Source: Myxococcales bacterium (lineage in GTDB: Bacteria > Myxococcota_A > Polyangia > Palsa-1104). Taken from it: a DNA stretch of 64,000 nt. The stretch lies in NCBI GenBank assembly GCA_003170275.1, contig PNAM01000036.1:6846-70845 (forward strand), written 5' to 3'. Below, piece after piece: positions 61,087 to 64,000 of the stretch (position 1 is its first letter; each line of letters begins with the position of its first letter). The translations under genes were made by a program, and so were the position numbers. The notes under the pieces are model-generated. The model saw only the letters and a program-made list of their open reading frames with translations. It was not told the origin of the DNA and ran no database searches.

Positions 61087-62347
61087 CCGCGACCAAGAAT
61101 CCGAACAGCATCCAAACGCCCACCGGCGCCGGCGCACCGGGGCCCGCCTCGCTGCACCCCGTCGCCACCGGATCGGCGCCCGCCGGCGGCACCACCACCG
61201 AGTACGGAGGATGCACGCCGTTCGCCGGCGTCACCTCGAGCGCGAGCACGTACGCCTGGTCCCCACCGAACCACGCCACGCCTTCCTCGACCAGCCCGAA
61301 GTGCTCTTCGTACGCGTTGCCATCGACGCTCGGCGGCGCGATCACGACGAACGTGAAGCGCCCGATCTCACCCGCTGCGGTCTCCTTGTCCACCGTCGCT
61401 GCGCGGTTGGGCGCGACCCAGCCGTCGTTGGCCAGCGCGCTCGTGCGATCGCGCGCATCGGTGGTGCCGAGGAAGGTCTTGCCCGGCGCCCACGCCGACG
61501 TGCCGGTGTTCTTGAACTCGACCCAGAAGGTCGCGCTCTGGCCCGCGCCGAGTTGGGCCGGCCCGCTCGTCTGAACCTGCGCTGCGTCCCACTTCGGGTC
61601 GGCAGGCGGCGGCGGCGGCGGTGGCGGCGGTGGCGTGACGCTGCAGGTCGAGCCCTTGGCGAATCCGTTGGCGTCGGTCTTGGCCAGTCGCGCCTCGGTC
61701 GCCGGTCCCCACGCGCCGTCCTCGGCGATCTGGTCGCCCGGGTTGTTCAGGTTCCACAGCCGCTGGAACGCCTCCACCGAATCGGCGCGCAGGTCCACCG
61801 ATCCGGCGCCGATGTAATCGTAGTGAACCACGTCGCCCGAGCCGTACCAGCGCCAGCCGTGAGCTTCGAGCGAGGTGCGCCAGCCCGAGTAGTCGCCCAC
61901 GTCGATGGCGATGCCGGTCTCGTGGTTGGAGTTGCCGGGCGTGGCGGCGATCTGGATGCCGCAGGTGCCTTGCCATTTGTAGAGCAGGTACTGCTGCGCG
62001 AGCGTGCGCAGCGCCGAGTTGATGCTGATGGTGCCGCCGTGCGCCGCCACCGCGGCCTTGAGCCCGCTGACCGCGTTCGGCTCGAGATACGCGTTCACGC
62101 CGGCGCCGATCGAGACGCCGCTGACGCCCGCGAAGCTGTCGAGCGCGTTGGGTCGGATACAGTTCTGCTCGGCGATCAGCTGCTTCGACAGACCGGCCAC
62201 GATCGCCGTCGAGCAGCCGCCCGCGCCGCCGACGCTCAGCCCTTCGCGCGCCACGCCTAGCTCTCCGTCGACGAACGCATCCTCGTCGGGCGCGCAGCCC
62301 GAGGCGAGTAGGGCGAAGGCGATTGCGGCGAGCGCGCGTGCGTGCAT
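61049..62347 (-). CDS. Exported M15-like peptidase with peptidoglycan-binding and Nbr1-like domains
   Basis: Protein of 432 residues, lipobox LLASGC (Cys18). Domains: M15 (VanY-like) metallopeptidase with zinc ligands His142, Asp149 (NHETGIAIDVGDY) and His175 (VVHYDY); a peptidoglycan-binding-like segment (about 185-225, FQRLWNLNNPGDQIAEDGAWG); a run of ten prolines; and an Nbr1/FW-type Ig-like domain (about 255-360, VEFKNTGTSAWAPGKTFLG). The C-terminus has a hydrophobic helix and Arg/Ser tail after GCSEAG, resembling a MYXO-CTERM signal. Likely trims peptide stems of the wall. The start at 62347 is chosen because GAAGG lies nine bases upstream. Confidence 0.8.
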   Translation of the reverse strand: MHARALAAIAFALLASGCAPDEDAFVDGELGVAREGLSVGGAGGCSTAIVAGLSKQLIAEQNCIRPNALDSFAGVSGVSIGAGVNAYLEPNAVSGLKAAVAAHGGTISINSALRTLAQQYLLYKWQGTCGIQIAATPGNSNHETGIAIDVGDYSGWRTSLEAHGWRWYGSGDVVHYDYIGAGSVDLRADSVEAFQRLWNLNNPGDQIAEDGAWGPATEARLAKTDANGFAKGSTCSVTPPPPPPPPPPADPKWDAAQVQTSGPAQLGAGQSATFWVEFKNTGTSAWAPGKTFLGTTDARDRTSALANDGWVAPNRAATVDKETAAGEIGRFTFVVIAPPSVDGNAYEEHFGLVEEGVAWFGGDQAYVLALEVTPANGVHPPYSVVVPPAGADPVATGCSEAGPGAPAPVGVWMLFGFLVAVRSRSRPRSRSR

Positions 62348-62397
62348 GGCCGCGACCTTCAGCAAGCCGCGAACCAAGTCTGCGGAGCCGCGCTAAG

Positions 62398-63729
62398 CTA
62401 CTGGAGGGTTTGCTGTTTCTTCGGTTCGGGCGAAGCGTGCTCGGGCGCCAGGACTGGGGGATTGTGTTGCGCCGTGTGCGAACGAACGTGCGCAATGTTG
62501 CCGGTCAGGATGCGCGCGCTCTTCTGCCAGGTGAAGTAGCCCCACGCCCACTCGAACAGCACGATGAAGCGATTGCGGAAGCCCATCAGGAACAGCACGT
62601 GGATCAGCAGCCAGGCCATCCAGGCGAGAAATCCGCTCAGCTTGATCCCGCCCGGCAGCTCGGCGATCGCCGCCGACTTGCCGATCGTGGCCATCGATCC
62701 CTTGTCCCAGTACTTGAACGGCCTGGGCGTCTCGCCGTGGACCAGCCGCTCGATGCTGTCGGCGACGTGGCTGCCCATCTGCATCGCGGCCGGCGCTACG
62801 CCTGGGACCAGCTTGCCGTTCGACTCGATCGCCGCCAGGTCGCCGACCACGTACACGTTGTCGTGCCCGGGGACGGTGAGGAACGGTGTCACCTCGACGC
62901 GTCCCGCGCGATCGCACGGCGCGCCGAGCAGCTTGCCGAGCGGCGACGCCTTGACGCCCGCGCCCCACAACACCGTGCTGGTGGGGATGCACTCGTCGTG
63001 CAGGCACACGCCGTTCTCGTCGATGAACGTGACCTGCGCGTTGGTGCGCACCTCGACGCCGAGCGCCCGCAGCTGCTCCGCGGCGCTCTCCGACAGCTCG
63101 GGCGCGTAGGCTCCCGCGATGCGCGCCGCGCCTTCGAGCAAGACGATGCGCGAGGTGGACGGATCGATGTTGCGGAAGTCGTGCTTGACGGTGTGGCGCG
63201 CCAGCTCGGCGAGCGCCCCCGCCAGCTCGATGCCGGTCGCTCCGGCGCCCACCACCACGAACGTGAGCCACTTGGCGCGCTTGGCCGGCTCGGGCTCGCG
63301 CTCGGCCGCCTCGAACGCGTACAGCACGCGCCGCCGGATCTCGAGCGCGTCGTCGAGCGTCTTGAGCCCCGGGGCGAAGCGCTCCCAGTCGTCGTGCCCG
63401 AAGTACGAATGCGTGGCGCCGGTGGCCACCACCAGGTAGTCGTAGCTCAGCTCTCCGTCGGCCAGGAGTACGCGGTTGTTCGCCAGATCGAAGCCGGTCG
63501 CCTCGGCGAGCAGCACGGTGGTGTTCTCCTGCTTGGACAAGATCTCGCGCAGCGGATAGGCGATGTCGCCCATGTTCAGCGTGGCGATCGCGACCTGGTA
63601 GAGGAGCGGCTGGAACAGGTGGTGGTTGCGGCGGTCGATCAGCGTGACCTGCACGGCGGCGTGCTTGAGCGCCCTGGCTGCGTAGAGCCCCGCGAATCCC
63701 CCCCCGACGATGACGACCCGGGTCGACAT
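62398..63729 (-). CDS. ndh: Type II NADH:quinone oxidoreductase (NDH-2)
   Basis: Single-subunit NADH dehydrogenase of 443 residues feeding quinol to alternative complex III without proton pumping. FAD motif GGGFAGLYAAR (9-19), NAD motif VVVGAGATGIELAG (about 168-181), the QPLLYQVA stretch and VYVVGDLAAI near the second FAD site, and AAMQMGSHVADSI quinone-site region. A C-terminal hydrophobic/amphipathic part (FLAWMAWLLIHVLFLMGFRN) anchors it to the membrane. The tail is His/Pro/Lys-rich. Confidence 0.93.
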   Translation of the reverse strand: MSTRVVIVGGGFAGLYAARALKHAAVQVTLIDRRNHHLFQPLLYQVAIATLNMGDIAYPLREILSKQENTTVLLAEATGFDLANNRVLLADGELSYDYLVVATGATHSYFGHDDWERFAPGLKTLDDALEIRRRVLYAFEAAEREPEPAKRAKWLTFVVVGAGATGIELAGALAELARHTVKHDFRNIDPSTSRIVLLEGAARIAGAYAPELSESAAEQLRALGVEVRTNAQVTFIDENGVCLHDECIPTSTVLWGAGVKASPLGKLLGAPCDRAGRVEVTPFLTVPGHDNVYVVGDLAAIESNGKLVPGVAPAAMQMGSHVADSIERLVHGETPRPFKYWDKGSMATIGKSAAIAELPGGIKLSGFLAWMAWLLIHVLFLMGFRNRFIVLFEWAWGYFTWQKSARILTGNIAHVRSHTAQHNPPVLAPEHASPEPKKQQTLQ

Positions 63730-63746
63730 GGCTGGAGACTACCAGA

Positions 63747-64000
63747 TCAGCCGCTGCAGATCCGCACGCAGAACGGCTGCTGATCGTCAGTGGGGCAGCG
63801 CGGCGTGGCCTCGGCGTTGCCTTCGCCGAGCATGTTGCCGTCCTCGTCGGTGATGACCAGATCGAACACTGCCGGCGCGTCGAACACCTTGACCCCGAGC
63901 GGCGACGGACACATGAACGAAGGGATCGCCGTCGGCAGCTCCCAGGTTCCGTCGGCCGCTGGCTCGCCGACCATCTGCGCACCCTCGGTGGTGAGCAGGA
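63747..64000 (-). CDS. Hypothetical protein, C-terminal part (partial)
   Basis: The reading frame stays open to the window edge, so only the last 84 residues are seen. They are beta-rich with a Cys-containing end (CPTDDQQPFCVRICSG) and segments FDLVITDEDGNMLGEG and GTWELPTAIPSFMCPSP. No family recognised. A methionine at 63974 could be a start, but codons continue upstream without a stop and without a ribosome-binding site, so a longer protein is favoured. Confidence 0.55.
   Translation of the reverse strand, partial: LLTTEGAQMVGEPAADGTWELPTAIPSFMCPSPLGVKVFDAPAVFDLVITDEDGNMLGEGNAEATPRCPTDDQQPFCVRICSG

Overview
The window is a high-GC, densely coded bacterial chromosome segment. It has 62 protein genes, no recognisable tRNA, rRNA, insertion sequence or CRISPR array, and no gene-free gap above about 180 bases. 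Gene content points to Myxococcota (former Deltaproteobacteria). The signs are a secreted von Willebrand A protein with a MYXO-CTERM-like tail, two transmembrane Ser/Thr kinases, many cysteine-rich lipoproteins, large TPR/CsgG-like envelope proteins, an alternative complex III joined to a caa3-type oxidase, and a Gld-like ABC system with a DUF4340-type protein. No species can be named from the sequence alone.

Layout. 1-4834: the 3' end of an EF-G paralogue, three minus-strand envelope or coiled-coil genes, then moaB-moaA. 4885-12611: a cytochrome c maturation (Ccm) operon with a cysteine-type CcmE, a CcmF-CcmH fusion, a zinc-ribbon CcmI-like protein, an unexplained secreted/membrane protein, CcmA, CcmB, CcmC and two tiny membrane proteins. 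12598-15575: a PEGA-type Ser/Thr kinase and an acyl-CoA dehydrogenase. 15584-26443: a tightly packed minus-strand run of eight genes (transglutaminase-like protein, Ser/Thr kinase, TPR plus tandem CsgG-like protein, membrane protein, zinc/manganese ABC transporter, SspB-like adaptor), faced by a divergent TPR/CsgG-like gene at 26500. 28519-32986: a giant cysteine-rich FG-GAP lipoprotein and a smaller lipoprotein. 33100-45139: twelve consecutive genes, almost all overlapping, for alternative complex III (ActA-F), a small associated protein, Sco, and a caa3 cytochrome oxidase. 45177-56837: SnoaL-like protein, tyrosinase-like lipoprotein, Gld-like ABC export system, ApaG, lipase, metallophosphoesterase and FabH. 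56840-64000: GspC-like PDZ protein, VWA protein, CAF16-like ATPase, M15 peptidase and NDH-2.

How they work together. Much of the window serves aerobic respiration. NDH-2 delivers electrons to quinone, ActA-F oxidise quinol and reduce cytochrome c, and the caa3 oxidase passes electrons to oxygen. The Ccm operon would mature the heme proteins of this chain: ActA (five CXXCH motifs), ActE (one) and CoxB (one). Sco would supply CuA. moaAB makes molybdopterin for enzymes outside the window.

The least explained parts are the CsgG-like/TPR/kinase/transglutaminase cluster (18592-28401), a hairpin that would hide the ribosome-binding site of a lipoprotein at 3137 together with a structured region beside it, the cysteine-type CcmE paired with a CcmF-CcmH fusion, and a tyrosinase-like lipoprotein. 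All family assignments come from motif reading. No similarity search was run.
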